Below, piece by piece: positions 1-7,603 of a stretch of DNA of 14,202 nucleotides. The position numbers were made by a program, and so were the translations under genes. The notes under the pieces were generated by a model. It was not told where the DNA came from. It saw only the letters and a list, made by a program, of their open reading frames with translations, and searched no databases. Position 1 is the stretch's first letter. Each line of letters opens with the position of its first letter. The DNA comes from Thiobacillus sp. (GTDB lineage Bacteria; Pseudomonadota; Gammaproteobacteria; Burkholderiales; Thiobacillaceae), in contig JADMKH010000076.1 in NCBI GenBank assembly GCA_018780025.1, positions 665-14,866 on the forward strand, written 5' to 3'.

Positions 1-1
1 A

Positions 2-253
2 AATCGTTTGCAGCTTGCGCAGGCAGCCGATCGGCAGGCGGCGCAAGCTGCCATCGATGCCGCGTATCGTGAATGGCAGGATCGGCTGGCCGTATGGATG
101 CAGGAAGAAAATCGGGTGAAGGCCTTGCGATTGCTTGAGCAGCGGTATCTGGCGCAGGCCGCAATCCAGGGTAAACGGATCGAGCAACGTCAGCATGACG
201 AATTGGTGGAGTTGATGCATGGTCGTGCCATGGGTGGGAGGAGGGCTCGTTGA
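2..253 (+). CDS. fliJ: Flagellar protein FliJ, C-terminal part (5' end outside window)
   Basis: The frame is open to the left edge of the window, so only the last 83 codons are present; a full FliJ is usually about 150 residues. FliJ is a coiled-coil cytoplasmic component of the flagellar type III export apparatus that links the FliI ATPase to the export gate. The visible part is a long, charged, Gln/Ala/Glu/Arg-rich helix with no hydrophobic segment. It ends in a Leu-Glu-Gln-Arg-Tyr then EQRQHDELVEL pattern, which resembles the conserved C-terminal end of FliJ (a RR-x-E-Q-K-E-L-D-E type motif). The stop codon TGA (251-253) shares its last A with the ATG of the next gene. Position upstream of fliO-fliP-fliQ-fliR supports the call. 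FliJ-like coiled coils are weakly conserved, so YscO-like export stalk proteins are the main alternative. Confidence 0.6.
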   Translation, partial: NRLQLAQAADRQAAQAAIDAAYREWQDRLAVWMQEENRVKALRLLEQRYLAQAAIQGKRIEQRQHDELVELMHGRAMGGRRAR

Positions 254-717
254 TGCAGTTGCTTGAACTCACGCCGGCCGAGTTGGTTTTTTTGAAGACA
301 GCGCCTGTTGCAACCGCGCGCGCGCAGCGGCTGACACACCATCTTGCAAGCGTCCTGTCGGCGCGACTGCGCTTGCCCGTCACACTGCATGCGGTGCTGA
401 CTCCGGAACTCGCCCACTCAGGGTCGGCACCGGTCTGGCTCCCCGACGCCGCATTGGCAAGTCTGTGGCTGATCCGTCGTTTGGGCGGCAAGCATGTATC
501 AGGCATGGCACCTTTTGTTCCGCATACGCTGATTCGGACACTGAACGAGGTGTTGGCCGAGCGCTGGCTGGACGGGAGCGCACCCGCCGAGGCCTTGCCG
601 ATCGCATGTGCGTGGCAGTTCACGGCGGATCACACGCAGGCACGGCTTGCGGTGCAGCTGCCGCATCACCTGTCAGAGATGACGAACTGGGCGCGAGGCG
701 TGATAAGACATGGTTGA
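253..717 (+). CDS. Hypothetical flagellar-operon protein, possible reduced FliM/SctQ-like C-ring protein
   Basis: This 154-residue soluble protein starts at an ATG overlapping the fliJ stop; a TTG one codon upstream is less likely. It occupies the slot where fliM and fliN normally precede fliO. I do not recognise it with certainty. Residues 24-45 (an Arg/Leu-rich helix followed by RLRLPV) and 66-106 (a hydrophobic stretch, then LIRRLGG, then a helix ending in ERWLD) recall the N-terminal and middle-domain layout of FliM and SctQ proteins. The stretch at about 115-140, ending in RLAVQLP, recalls the strand pattern that closes the FliM middle domain. The C-terminal SpoA domain that defines FliM/FliN is absent. 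FliM is about 330 residues, so this is less than half that length. Its end overlaps fliO by 8 nt. Assignment to the C-ring family is inference; an unrelated operon-specific accessory protein is possible. Confidence 0.4.
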   Translation: MQLLELTPAELVFLKTAPVATARAQRLTHHLASVLSARLRLPVTLHAVLTPELAHSGSAPVWLPDAALASLWLIRRLGGKHVSGMAPFVPHTLIRTLNEVLAERWLDGSAPAEALPIACAWQFTADHTQARLAVQLPHHLSEMTNWARGVIRHG

Positions 718-1099
718 TTTGGTTTCCGTCCGGGTCGGGAAGGCCCGATTGCCAGCCATGCCAGCCTTGCTGTTGGCGCCTTCCCTTGCATGTGCTGCAA
801 CCGATACGGCCACCAGCATGTTCACGGTGCTGCTAAGTCTGGTCTTGATCCTGGGTGGATTTGTTGCCGTGGCGTGGTTCGCCCGCCGCTATCTGCCGGG
901 CATGGGTGCGCAAGGCGTGGTCAAGGTGGTGGGAACAACGGCGGTGGGCACGCGAGAGCGCGTGGTGGTGGTCGAGGTGGACGGCACCTGGCTGCTGCTC
1001 GGTGTGGGCGGTGGCAACGTGCGGTTGCTGCACACCCAACCCAAGCCGGCAGACCCGCGCCCGCCCGAGCCCAATACTTTTCAGGTTGACCGTCCATGA
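710..1099 (+). CDS. fliO: Flagellar biosynthesis protein FliO
   Basis: FliO is a small inner-membrane protein that helps assemble the FliP ring of the flagellar export gate. The 129-residue product has a hydrophobic, signal-like N-terminus ending near Ala-Cys-Ala-Ala (about residues 27-30). One clear transmembrane segment follows (about 36-57), then a short cytoplasmic domain. That domain has the FliO signature: RRYLPG, then VKVVGTTAVGTRERVVVVEV, a WLLLGVG strand and a LLHTQPKP end. The ATG at 710 overlaps the previous gene; an in-frame ATG at 758 would give a shorter but still plausible start. FliO occurs in flagellar systems and not in injectisomes, which marks this cluster as flagellar rather than a virulence-type secretion system. 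The stop overlaps the fliP start. Confidence 0.85.
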   Translation: MVDLVSVRVGKARLPAMPALLLAPSLACAATDTATSMFTVLLSLVLILGGFVAVAWFARRYLPGMGAQGVVKVVGTTAVGTRERVVVVEVDGTWLLLGVGGGNVRLLHTQPKPADPRPPEPNTFQVDRP

Positions 1100-1827
1100 T
1101 GAAGCGACTTTTGGGATGTGGACTGTTTCTGCTGGTGGCCTCTGCATGGGGCGCCGAAAGCAGTGTGCCCTTGCTAAGCGTGACACCCGGTGCAGGGGGG
1201 CAGGTGATCGGCGTGCCGGGCGCAGGCCTGCCCTGGTTAGTGTTGTTCCCTTTTTTGCCGGCCTTGCTGCTGGCATTCACCGCGTTCACCCGTATTGCGG
1301 TCGTGCTGTTCCTGTTGCGGCAGGGGCTTGGCAGCCATACCGCGCCACCCAATCTGGTACTGATGGGACTGGCGGTGTTGCTGACGATTTTTGTGATGTC
1401 GCCCGCGCTCAAAACGATCAATGCCGAGGCCTATCAGCCTTACCTTTCCGGGGCGCTGGCTTTCAACGAGGCCGCTGAAAAAGCTGCAGCGCCGCTGAAG
1501 GTCTTCATGCTGCGGCAAACCCGTGCCGAAGACCTGAGCCTCTTTACCGAGGGCGATAAAACGATCGATCCAAAGCAGGTAGATAGCGTTCCACTGGCTG
1601 CATTGGCGCCGGCTTTTCTCACCAGCGAACTGAAAACCGCATTCCAGATCGGCTTCATGGTTGTGTTGCCGTTTCTGGTGATTGATCTGGTGGTTGCGGC
1701 CGTGCTCACTGCGCTGGGCATGATCATGCTGCCGCCGCAACTGGTGTCGCTGCCCCTGAAGCTGCTGCTGTTTGTGACAGTCGACGGCTGGCATCTGCTG
1801 GTGGGCTCGCTGATCGGGAGCTTTTGA
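1096..1827 (+). CDS. fliP: Flagellar export gate protein FliP
   Basis: FliP forms the pentameric core of the FliPQR export gate in the inner membrane, through which flagellar subunits pass. The product has 243 residues, normal for the family. It has a cleavable signal peptide (hydrophobic run after MMKR, ending near residue 20), as is typical of FliP. Conserved blocks are easy to see: FTRIAVVLFLLRQGLG in the first membrane helix, TAPPN, FVMSP, AYQPY, FMLRQTR in the periplasmic part, TSELKTAFQIGF, then the two C-terminal helices and VDGWHLLVGSL. Two adjacent ATG codons (1096 and 1099) are possible starts; both overlap the fliO stop. The stop TGA overlaps the fliQ ATG, so expression is probably coupled along the operon. 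Confidence 0.97.
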   Translation: MMKRLLGCGLFLLVASAWGAESSVPLLSVTPGAGGQVIGVPGAGLPWLVLFPFLPALLLAFTAFTRIAVVLFLLRQGLGSHTAPPNLVLMGLAVLLTIFVMSPALKTINAEAYQPYLSGALAFNEAAEKAAAPLKVFMLRQTRAEDLSLFTEGDKTIDPKQVDSVPLAALAPAFLTSELKTAFQIGFMVVLPFLVIDLVVAAVLTALGMIMLPPQLVSLPLKLLLFVTVDGWHLLVGSLIGSF

Positions 1828-2081
1828 TGGAAGGTCTGGCCCGCGACGCCCTCTGGCTGGTGGCCATGCTTGCCGCCCCGGTGCTGCTGGCTGGCCTGTT
1901 GACCGCATTCGCCATCAGCCTGTTTCAGGCCGCCACGCAAATCCTCGAACCTACACTGTCCTTCGTCCCCAAGCTTATTGTCATGCTGGTCGTGCTGACC
2001 ATTCTGGGTAGCTGGATGGGCGGGCAACTGGTCGAGTTTGCGCGCACCTTGCTGACCGATTTCCCGGGCCTGCTCGAGTGA
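1827..2081 (+). CDS. fliQ: Flagellar export gate protein FliQ
   Basis: FliQ is a two-helix hairpin inner-membrane protein that wraps the outside of the FliP/FliR export gate. The product is 84 residues, with two transmembrane helices (about 10-33 and 50-70) joined by the diagnostic loop SLFQAATQILEPTLSFVPKL, nearly identical to the family consensus (FQAATQIxExTLSFxPK). I chose the ATG at 1827, which overlaps the fliP stop; a TTG at 1824 in the same frame would add one residue. The N-terminus before the first helix is a few residues shorter than in many FliQ proteins. The gap to fliR is only 7 nt. Confidence 0.95.
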   Translation: MEGLARDALWLVAMLAAPVLLAGLLTAFAISLFQAATQILEPTLSFVPKLIVMLVVLTILGSWMGGQLVEFARTLLTDFPGLLE

Positions 2082-2088
2082 CGGGCGC

Positions 2089-2838
2089 ATGCCGCTGAGT
2101 GAAACCCATCTTGCGGTTTGGCTGTTTGCCTTTGCCCGGCTGGCCGGATGGACGCTGTTTGATCCCTTGGTCGGTCGTTTGCCCGTGTTGATGCGTTTGT
2201 TCATGGCAGCCGTTCTGGCAGCGGTTCTGGTGCCAGGCTTGTCGAGTGCGGCACTCGATCCCTTCAGCGTGCAGGGCCTGCTGGCGTTGAGCATGGAAAT
2301 GGTGTGGGGCGCCGCGCTGGCGCTATGCGTGTGGCTGGTGTTTGCGGCTGTCACGGCGGCATGGGTGTGGACCGGCCATACCGCTACCGGCGGCTTGTTG
2401 ACGCTCACGGCCGACCAGGCGGCACCTGCTGATGCGGCCTGGCGTAACCTGGCAGGATGGCTGGCGGCGATGGCATTTATGGGCGCAAGTGGTCATCTGC
2501 TGGTTGTCGACGCCCTGCGCGACAGCTTTGTGGTCATGCCGGTGGCGAGCTTGCCCGCAGCCAGCGATTTACGCCAGCTGGCCGAAGCGGCCAGCTGGCT
2601 GTTTGCCGCCGGGATGCAGCTGGCTTTGCCCCTGCTTGCATTGCTGTTGTTGATTCAACTGGCGTTCGGCATTGTTGCGCGTACCACGCCGGGACTGGAT
2701 ATGGTCTCGGTCGGTTTGGGGGTGGGGATGCTGGGGTTGATGGTCGTTTGGGTGTGGGCGGTGCCGCTGGTCGCAGTGGGGGTCGGTCAGGGCATTGAGC
2801 AACTGGGGATCTGGATGGGGCGGCTCGCTTCGCGATAA
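2089..2838 (+). CDS. fliR: Flagellar export gate protein FliR (divergent)
   Basis: FliR completes the FliP-FliQ-FliR export gate and contacts FlhB. The product has 249 residues, close to the usual 255-260, and is almost entirely hydrophobic with about six helical membrane segments. Family features include the N-terminal LFAFARLAGWTLFDPLVG region (FliR: R-x-x-x-x-x-x-P), the VLVPGL segment, and the QLAFGIVARTTPGLDMVSVGLGV block, matching the FliR pattern L-x-x-R-x-x-P-x-x-x-x-x-x-x-G. The central region, usually a GxxxGxQMG-type loop, is less typical here (TGHTATGGLLTLTADQ), and the C-terminal third is degenerate compared with common FliR. It is the last gene of the operon; the next gene, dapA, is unrelated. 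Identity rests on both sequence and position after fliQ. Confidence 0.88.
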   Translation: MPLSETHLAVWLFAFARLAGWTLFDPLVGRLPVLMRLFMAAVLAAVLVPGLSSAALDPFSVQGLLALSMEMVWGAALALCVWLVFAAVTAAWVWTGHTATGGLLTLTADQAAPADAAWRNLAGWLAAMAFMGASGHLLVVDALRDSFVVMPVASLPAASDLRQLAEAASWLFAAGMQLALPLLALLLLIQLAFGIVARTTPGLDMVSVGLGVGMLGLMVVWVWAVPLVAVGVGQGIEQLGIWMGRLASR

Positions 2839-2851
2839 CACTTGCTTGAGA

Positions 2852-2869
2852 TGGCCTTGGGTGTGGCCA
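2852..2869 (+). terminator. Weak hairpin after the flagellar operon
   Basis: The 5-bp stem TGGCC/GGCCA encloses an 8-nt loop 14 nt downstream of the fliR stop. There is no T-tract, so it is at best a weak or Rho-assisted end of the flagellar operon. It could also simply lie within the dapA promoter region. Confidence 0.25.
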
Positions 2870-2948
2870 GATAGATTAGAATGGCAGGATTTATCGTCTC
2901 ATGGCCAATCCAGCGGCGCATTACGGAAACAAGAGCGGCGGAAACACT

Positions 2949-3839
2949 ATGGCAGAATTCAAACCAGCCAGCGGAAGCCTGGTTGCGATCGTTACCCCCA
3001 TGTCAGAAGGGGGGGCGCTCGATCTCGATGCATTGCGACGTCTGATCGATTGGCATATCGCAGAGGGAACGGATGGCATCGTTATCGTCGGCACTACCGG
3101 CGAATCCCCCACAGTCACGTTTGATGAGCATTGTCTGCTGATCCGCATCGCAGTCGAACAGGCTGCCGGGCGCGTGCCGGTGATTGCCGGAACCGGTGCC
3201 AATTCCACCGTCGAGGCCATTGAACTCACCCAGTGCGCAAAGGCTGCAGGTGCGCAAGCCGGACTGTCGGTCGTGCCTTACTACAACAAGCCGACGCAGG
3301 AAGGCCTCTACCAGCACTACAAGAAGATTGCCGAAGCGGTCGATCTGCCCTTGATTCTGTACAACGTCCCGGGTCGGACCGTGGCGGATTTGTCCAACGA
3401 CACCACGTTGCGCCTGGCCACAGTGCCTGGCATTGTCGGGGTGAAAGATGCCACCGGCAGCATGGAGCGTGCGGCTGACTTGATCCGTCGCGCACCCCGG
3501 GATTTTGCGCTCTATAGCGGCGACGATGCGTCAGCGATGCCCTTCATGTTGCTGGGCGGACATGGCGTGATTTCCGTTACCGCCAACGTCGCCCCGAAAC
3601 TGATGCATGAAATGTGTGTGGCCGCGCGCGACGGGAACCTGCCGCGTGCGCGCGAACTCAATAATGCGTTGCTGCCGTTGCATAGCAAGCTGTTTGTGGA
3701 AGCCAACCCCATTCCGGTCAAGTGGGCGTGTGTCGAGATGGGCTTGATTCCATCCGGCATGCGCTTGCCGTTGACACCGCTGTCTGGTGAACAGCATGAA
3801 ACCGTGCGTGGCGCATTGCGTCACGCGAATTTAATCTAG
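2949..3839 (+). CDS. dapA: 4-hydroxy-tetrahydrodipicolinate synthase
   Basis: DapA condenses pyruvate with aspartate semialdehyde in the cytoplasm, the first committed step to diaminopimelate and lysine. The 296-residue TIM-barrel protein shows all key elements: GTTGESPT (Thr49-Thr50) near the N-terminus, PYYNKPTQEGLYQHY (Tyr111/112), LYNVPGRT with the catalytic-triad Tyr138 and the substrate-binding Arg143, and GVKDATG with the Schiff-base Lys166. I chose the ATG at 2949 because it gives the usual family length and starts just before the conserved GSLVAIVTPM. An upstream in-frame ATG at 2901 would add 16 unconserved residues. A purine-rich stretch (GAGCGGCGG) upstream is only a modest ribosome site. 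The following genes bamC and the metallo-hydrolase form a dapA-bamC order known from other proteobacteria. Confidence 0.97.
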   Translation: MAEFKPASGSLVAIVTPMSEGGALDLDALRRLIDWHIAEGTDGIVIVGTTGESPTVTFDEHCLLIRIAVEQAAGRVPVIAGTGANSTVEAIELTQCAKAAGAQAGLSVVPYYNKPTQEGLYQHYKKIAEAVDLPLILYNVPGRTVADLSNDTTLRLATVPGIVGVKDATGSMERAADLIRRAPRDFALYSGDDASAMPFMLLGGHGVISVTANVAPKLMHEMCVAARDGNLPRARELNNALLPLHSKLFVEANPIPVKWACVEMGLIPSGMRLPLTPLSGEQHETVRGALRHANLI

Positions 3840-3841
3840 CA

Positions 3842-3855
3842 GGGTGCGTGCACCC
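3842..3855 (+). terminator. Short GC hairpin between dapA and bamC
   Basis: A perfect inverted repeat (GGGTGC / GCACCC, 2 nt apart) lies 2 nt after the dapA stop. No T-run follows directly, so it may act as an mRNA stability element or partial attenuator between dapA and bamC rather than a full terminator. Confidence 0.3.
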
Positions 3856-3896
3856 CGTCGGTCTAATTTAAGACTATCGATTCAGGATTCCCTTTT

Positions 3897-4997
3897 ATGC
3901 GTTTATTGCCTCTGTTGTTGATCATGTCCGTCACCGTGTCGGCTTGCGGAATCATCGAAACCAAAAAGATCGATTACAAATCGGCCGGTAAACTGCCGAC
4001 GCTGGAAGTGCCTCCCGATCTGACCGCGCCAAGCGGAGACAACCGCTACGCCATTCCGGACACACAAGGCAGCGGCAGCGCGACCTTGTCGGCATATAGC
4101 CAGGAACGTAAAGCCACACCAGCGGGTTCAACCACCTTATTGCCCACGCAGGAAAAGGCCCGCATCGAGCGTGCCGGCACCCAGCGCTGGCTGGTCGTCA
4201 ATGCCACACCCGAGCAGGTATGGCCGGTCATCAAGGATTTCTGGCAGGAAACCGGCTTCATCGTCAATCTTGAGTCGCCCGCAACCGGTGTGATTGAAAC
4301 CGACTGGGCCGAGAACCGCGCAAAAATTCCGCAAGACGTGATTCGTCGCACGATCGGCAAGGTGATAGACGGGTTGTATTCGACCGCCGAGCGCGACAAG
4401 TTCCGCACTCGCATCGAAGCGAACAAGGACGGCACCGAGATTTACTTGAGCCATCGCGGCATGATTGAAGTTTACGACTCTGCCAACAAGGACAGAACGG
4501 TATGGCAACCGCGTCCGGCCGACCCTGAACTTGAAGCTGAAATGCTGCGGCGTTTAATGCAGCGCTTTGGCGTTGAGAAGGCGCGTGCAGATAGCATGCT
4601 GGCGAAACAACAGACGCCCGAGCAAGCCCGCGTGATCAAGGAGTCGGGTGCTTCGGTACTGGAGATGGATGAGGGCTTTGACCGTGCCTGGCGGCGTGTA
4701 GGGCTGGCGCTGGACCGTGTGGGCTTCGCCGTGGAAGACCGTGACCGTTCCAAAGGCGTGTATTTCGTTCGTTATATCGATCCCGAAGTCGACAACAACA
4801 GCAAAGCGGATACCGGCCTGCTTGCCAAGTTTGCCTTCTGGCGCAGCAAGAAAGACCAGACTTCGCCGCAGTTGCAGATTGTGGTCAAGGATGCCGGCGA
4901 GAAGAGCCGCGTCAACGTCAGCGGCGCAGACGGCAAAGCAGCCGATGCCACAACGCAGACGCGCATACTCAACTTGCTGCAAAAAGAGCTGAAGTAA
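3897..4997 (+). CDS. bamC: Outer membrane protein assembly factor BamC (NlpB-type lipoprotein)
   Basis: BamC is a lipoprotein subunit of the BAM complex, which folds beta-barrel proteins into the outer membrane. The 366-residue product has a lipoprotein signal peptide with lipobox Val-Ser-Ala-Cys, Cys17 being the predicted lipidated residue. An extended segment follows with the BamC hallmark LPTLEVPPDLTAP (residues about 33-45), the region that contacts BamD in characterised BamC. Two helix-grip-like domains follow (roughly 95-200 and 245-366), the first containing QRWLVVNATPEQVWPVIKDFW and the second FDRAWRRVGLALDRVGFAVEDRDRSKGVYFVRY. The ATG at 3897 is fixed by the signal peptide; an AGGA lies about 10 nt upstream. 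The next gene starts 16 nt after the stop, so the two are probably cotranscribed. Confidence 0.93.
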   Translation: MRLLPLLLIMSVTVSACGIIETKKIDYKSAGKLPTLEVPPDLTAPSGDNRYAIPDTQGSGSATLSAYSQERKATPAGSTTLLPTQEKARIERAGTQRWLVVNATPEQVWPVIKDFWQETGFIVNLESPATGVIETDWAENRAKIPQDVIRRTIGKVIDGLYSTAERDKFRTRIEANKDGTEIYLSHRGMIEVYDSANKDRTVWQPRPADPELEAEMLRRLMQRFGVEKARADSMLAKQQTPEQARVIKESGASVLEMDEGFDRAWRRVGLALDRVGFAVEDRDRSKGVYFVRYIDPEVDNNSKADTGLLAKFAFWRSKKDQTSPQLQIVVKDAGEKSRVNVSGADGKAADATTQTRILNLLQKELK

Positions 4998-5013
4998 TGC
5001 GGGAAAGTATTTG

Positions 5014-5772
5014 ATGCGGTTTGCCAGCCTCGGTAGCGGCAGCGAGGGCAACGGCCTGGTGGTCGAGGCCGGCTCCACCCGGGTGCTGATGGACTGCGGC
5101 TTTGGCCTGGCCGACAGCGTGACGCGTCTGGCGCGTCTGGGTTTGCAGGTTTCCGATCTGGCGGGCATTGTGGTCACCCACGAGCACAGTGATCACATTG
5201 GCGGGGTGGGGCGACTGGCACGCAAACACAAGCTGCCGGTGTGGCTCACCGCCGGCACGCTGGCGATGGCGCAGGATCTCAATGGCGTGGCCGTGCAGGT
5301 GATCGATAGCCATGCGGTATTTGCAGTCGATGACCTGGAGATCCAGCCGTTTCCGGTGCCGCATGATGCGCGTGAGCCCGTTCAGTACGTGTTCGGCGAT
5401 GGCAACCGGCGCTTGGGTGTGTTGACCGATGTGGGGTGCAGCACGCCACACATCGAGACGATGCTTGCGGGCGTCGATGCGATGGTGCTGGAATGCAACC
5501 ACGACGCAACAATGCTGGAAAACGGGCCTTATCCGGTGAGTCTGAAGCGTCGTGTGGGCGGGCGCTTTGGCCATCTGGAAAACGCCCAGTCGGCGGCCCT
5601 GCTGACTAAATTGATGCATGACAAACTGCAACACGTGATGGCTGCGCATGTTTCACGCAAGAACAACACCAACGCGCTGGCGCAGGGCGCACTGGCCCAG
5701 GTTTTGAATTGCACGGACGATGAGGTTCGTGTGGCCTGTCAGGCGACGGGCTTTGATTGGGTCAGCATTTAA
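5014..5772 (+). CDS. Metallo-beta-lactamase-fold hydrolase, WalJ/YycJ-like
   Basis: This 252-residue cytoplasmic protein belongs to the metallo-beta-lactamase superfamily. It begins with the subgroup-typical MRFASLGSGSEGNGLVVEAG, and has the metal-binding motif THEHSDHIGG (His56, His58, Asp60, His61), then VLTDVGCST and LECNHDATML, and a late AAHVSRKNNT segment. These match the WalJ/YycJ (VicX) group of predicted nucleases/hydrolases; its substrate in proteobacteria is not settled. The ATG at 5014 is preferred over the TTG at 5011 because a GGGAAAG site lies 7-8 nt upstream. It is 16 nt from bamC and directly abuts the helicase gene, so the three are probably one transcription unit. Confidence 0.88.
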   Translation: MRFASLGSGSEGNGLVVEAGSTRVLMDCGFGLADSVTRLARLGLQVSDLAGIVVTHEHSDHIGGVGRLARKHKLPVWLTAGTLAMAQDLNGVAVQVIDSHAVFAVDDLEIQPFPVPHDAREPVQYVFGDGNRRLGVLTDVGCSTPHIETMLAGVDAMVLECNHDATMLENGPYPVSLKRRVGGRFGHLENAQSAALLTKLMHDKLQHVMAAHVSRKNNTNALAQGALAQVLNCTDDEVRVACQATGFDWVSI

Positions 5773-5773
5773 A

Positions 5774-7213
5774 TTGGATAGCGCTTTGACGACTTTTGCT
5801 GAACTCGGGCTTGCGCCCGACATCCTGCGTGCCCTCGACGACATGGGCTATGCGACACCGACGCCGATTCAGGAACAGGTGATTCCCCTGGCCATGCAGG
5901 GGGGCGATATTCTGGGCGCAGCACAAACCGGTACCGGCAAGACGGCGGCATTTGCGCTGCCGCTGATCCAGCGTCTGCTGCCGTTTGCCAACAACGGCAC
6001 CTCGCCGGCCAAGCATCCGATCCGCGCGCTGATCCTGACCCCCACGCGCGAGCTTGCCATTCAGGTCGAGGAAAGCGTCAAGGCGTATTGCAAGCATGTG
6101 CCGTTGCGCTCGCTGGTGGTGTTTGGCGGCGTCAACATCAATACGCAGATTCCCATCCTCAAAGCGGGCGTCGAAATTCTGGTGGCTACCCCCGGTCGCC
6201 TGCTTGACCATGTACAGAACAAGACACTGATGCTGAATCAGGTGAACACCCTGGTGCTCGACGAGGCCGACCGCATGCTGGACATGGGCTTCATGCCCGA
6301 CCTGAAGCGCATTGTTGAACTGCTGCCGGCGCAGCGGGTGAACATGATGTTCTCGGCCACCTTCCCGGAAGAAATCCGCAAGCTGGCCGATAAAATTCTC
6401 AATAACGCCACCTTTATCGAAGTGGCGCGCAATGAAACGGCCGTCACGGTCACCCAGGTGGTGCACCCGGTTCACCACGAGCGCAAGCGGCAATTGCTGG
6501 TGCATCTGGTCAAGACCCGCGACCTGAGCCAGGTGCTGGTGTTTACCGGAACAAAACTCGGCTGTAATCGGCTCGCCAACGAACTGAACAAGCTGGGGCT
6601 GCATGCCGACGCGATTCATGGCGATAAAACCCAGCAGGAGCGCATGAAGGCGCTGGACGCGTTCAAGGCCGGCAGCATACGCGTGCTGGTGGCGACCGAC
6701 GTCGCCGCACGCGGAATCGATATCGAAGCACTGCCTTTCGTCATCAATTACGACTTGCCGCATAACCCTGAAGATTATGTTCACCGTATTGGCCGGACCG
6801 GCCGCGCGGGGGCCAAGGGCGAGGCGATCTCACTGGTGAGCGAGTCCGAAACGCGTTATCTCAAGGACATCGAGAAGCTGCTCGATCGCAGTATCGACGC
6901 CGTCATCGTTCCCGGCTTTGAGCCTGGTGCGGCCGATGTGCCAGCCTTTCAGTCGCGCGAGCCGCGGCAGTCGAGCCGTCAGGTAGACCGTCCGGCTGAG
7001 TGCCCGACCGAACAGCCGGCAACCGAGCTTCCTGCCGCGCGCCGCGCGCCGCGTGTCAAGCCTGCGGTTGCGCGGGATGCCTTGTTCGATGCCCCTTATG
7101 TGCCGCGCGATTCGACACGTGCCGCCAGTGCACCCGAATCGGACCGGCGTCCACCAAAGCGGCAGGTGGCGGCGCTGTTCCGCACGCCGGTCAAACCTGA
7201 CCCGGCCGAGTAG
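5774..7213 (+). CDS. rhlE: DEAD-box ATP-dependent RNA helicase, RhlE-type
   Basis: An RNA helicase that unwinds short RNA duplexes with ATP, usually acting in ribosome assembly or mRNA decay. All motifs are present in order (numbering from a TTG at 5774): Q motif with FAELGL and TPTPIQ (about 8-33), Walker A AQTGTGKT (50-57), PTRELAIQ, TPGRLLDHV, DEAD (163-166), SAT (194-196), ATDVAARGID (motif V) and HRIGRTGRAG (motif VI, 337-346). A tail of about 95 residues rich in Arg, Pro and Ala follows the core and is probably disordered and RNA-binding. The start is uncertain: TTG 5774 sits just after the previous stop and fits the family N-terminus, TTG 5786 is possible, and the only in-frame ATG (5720) would overlap the upstream gene and add 18 unconserved residues. 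None has a strong ribosome site. RhlE is the closest subfamily by motif and tail type. Confidence 0.93.
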   Translation: MDSALTTFAELGLAPDILRALDDMGYATPTPIQEQVIPLAMQGGDILGAAQTGTGKTAAFALPLIQRLLPFANNGTSPAKHPIRALILTPTRELAIQVEESVKAYCKHVPLRSLVVFGGVNINTQIPILKAGVEILVATPGRLLDHVQNKTLMLNQVNTLVLDEADRMLDMGFMPDLKRIVELLPAQRVNMMFSATFPEEIRKLADKILNNATFIEVARNETAVTVTQVVHPVHHERKRQLLVHLVKTRDLSQVLVFTGTKLGCNRLANELNKLGLHADAIHGDKTQQERMKALDAFKAGSIRVLVATDVAARGIDIEALPFVINYDLPHNPEDYVHRIGRTGRAGAKGEAISLVSESETRYLKDIEKLLDRSIDAVIVPGFEPGAADVPAFQSREPRQSSRQVDRPAECPTEQPATELPAARRAPRVKPAVARDALFDAPYVPRDSTRAASAPESDRRPPKRQVAALFRTPVKPDPAE

Positions 7214-7557
7214 TGAGCTGGGAGATCGTCCTGCTGGCAGGGCTCGGCGCACTGGCCTGGTATTGGTATGCCGGCATGCAGGTACGCGAGCAGGCCATAG
7301 CCGTGGGTCGCCGCAGCTGTGCCGAAGCGGAATTGCAGTTCCTGGACGACAGTGTGGCCCTGAGCCGGACCCGGTTTGCGCGCAACAGCAGCGGGCAACT
7401 GGTGTTTCAGCGTGACTATCGTTTTGAGTTTTCCGACACCGGCAATAACCGTCTCCCCGGCGTGATTCGAATGCAGGGAGAACGCGTTGAGTGGGTGAGT
7501 CTGGATGGCGAATGGCGGCCCGGACACGTGGCCAGCGTGTCACGGCGGATCGATTGA
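7213..7557 (+). CDS. DUF3301-like small membrane-anchored protein
   Basis: A 114-residue protein of unknown function starting with GTG at 7213, which overlaps the helicase stop by one base. An N-terminal hydrophobic segment (about residues 4-20, containing WEIVLLAGLGALAWYWY) likely anchors it in the inner membrane. The soluble part has AIAVGRRSCAEAELQFLDDSVAL, then SGQLVFQRDYRFEFSDTG and a Trp-containing C-terminus. This is the arrangement of the DUF3301 family of proteobacteria (a conserved Cys in the helix after the membrane segment, then LDxTV and RxYxFEF strands). I assign the family from memory of its pattern. It is the last gene of the + strand run and faces a convergent gene. Confidence 0.75.
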   Translation: MSWEIVLLAGLGALAWYWYAGMQVREQAIAVGRRSCAEAELQFLDDSVALSRTRFARNSSGQLVFQRDYRFEFSDTGNNRLPGVIRMQGERVEWVSLDGEWRPGHVASVSRRID

Positions 7558-7564
7558 TTAACGC

Positions 7565-7603
7565 GTGAATGACACAGTCCGATGACTGCGTTCACCGGGT
7601 TTT
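7565..7603. terminator. Imperfect hairpin in the convergent gap
   Basis: An inverted repeat with arms GTGAA (7565-7569) and TTCAC (7591-7595), and an inner CAGT/ACTG pair (7575-7578, 7585-7588), fills the 44-nt gap between the convergent DUF3301-like and metallo-hydrolase genes. On the + strand it is followed by CGGGTTTTATT. It may end the + strand transcript; the interior mismatch makes this a tentative call. Confidence 0.35.

Noticed and set aside
1..2838. An injectisome-type (virulence) type III secretion cluster.
   Set aside because: FliO is specific to flagellar systems, and FliP, FliQ and FliR match flagellar consensus.
4554..5177. Long minus-strand frame opposite bamC and the metallo-hydrolase; similar long antisense frames lie opposite fliP, the helicase, the Fe-S gene and cfa.
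   Set aside because: These are shadow frames in high-GC coding DNA, rich in His, Gln, Arg and Ala, with no recognisable domains, while the opposite strand encodes clear protein families.
5720..5773. ATG at 5720 as the helicase start.
   Set aside because: It would overlap the preceding gene by 53 nt and add residues not conserved in RhlE; a TTG start near 5774 fits the family better, though this is not proven.
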